Shown here: positions 28,934 through 28,956 of the stretch, in pieces
How positions within the stretch are numbered: position 1 is the stretch's first letter
How the letters are laid out: the number at the start of each line of letters is the position of its first letter
Source of the DNA: Arsenophonus sp048493715
GTDB taxonomy: Bacteria > Pseudomonadota > Gammaproteobacteria > Enterobacterales > Enterobacteriaceae
Assembly: GCA_048493715.1 (NCBI GenBank)
Contig: JBGDCZ010000032.1
Coordinates: 1 to 28,956 of the forward strand
DNA length: 28,956 nt
Direction: 5' to 3'
Position numbers and translations under genes: made by a program
Notes under the pieces: generated by a model
What the model was told of the DNA's origin: nothing
What the model saw: only the letters and a program-made list of their open reading frames with translations
The model's database searches: none

Positions 28934-28956
28934 CTTAACTTATTCAAAGTCTAGCA

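Overview
The window reads as an AT-rich gammaproteobacterial chromosome in the middle of genome reduction. Protein sequences are close to Enterobacterales versions (LexA, Pgi, PlsB, UbiA, Zur, AceK). The gene order follows the E. coli 91-minute region: aceB-aceA-aceK, iclR, lysC, pgi, ubiC-ubiA, plsB, dgkA, lexA, zur. Many broken genes, long AT-only spacers and an MrpJ-like regulator remnant suggest an insect-associated Morganellaceae symbiont of the Arsenophonus type. The family and genus are inferred, not proven.

Layout. (1) 1-3.8 kb is very AT-rich. It holds two short tandem repeats, an XRE/MrpJ-like regulator with one nonsense codon, and an intact DUF1460 (NlpC/P60-like) exported amidase. 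(2) 3.8-7.1 kb is a plus-strand run of cell-envelope genes: an outer-membrane beta-barrel protein, a lipoprotein (probably DUF4056) starting at TTG, and a Bax-like glucosaminidase. (3) 7.2-9.1 kb is a gluconate uptake operon, gntK then a GntP-family permease, with a 4-base overlap. (4) 9.4-17.2 kb is an intact housekeeping block: zur, lexA with an SOS box, dgkA, plsB, ubiA, pgi. Within it ubiC is broken and dinF is absent. (5) 17.4-28.7 kb is mostly dead: lysC, a Sel1-repeat protein, two tandem copies of an unrecognised gene, iclR, aceA and aceB all carry stops, frameshifts or deletions. Only aceK is open there.

How the genes work together. Gluconate uptake and phosphorylation, Pgi, phospholipid synthesis (PlsB, DgkA) and prenylation of 4-hydroxybenzoate (UbiA) look retained. 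Chorismate lyase (UbiC), aspartokinase III (LysC) and the glyoxylate shunt with its IclR repressor look lost. AceK, which controls flux between the TCA cycle and that shunt, survives without its operon partners. No tRNA, rRNA, CRISPR array, insertion sequence or prophage was recognised. The nearest thing to undescribed biology is the decayed tandem paralogue pair at 20.75-22.78 kb and the envelope gene run at 2.0-7.1 kb. Neither can be shown to be a new system from sequence alone.
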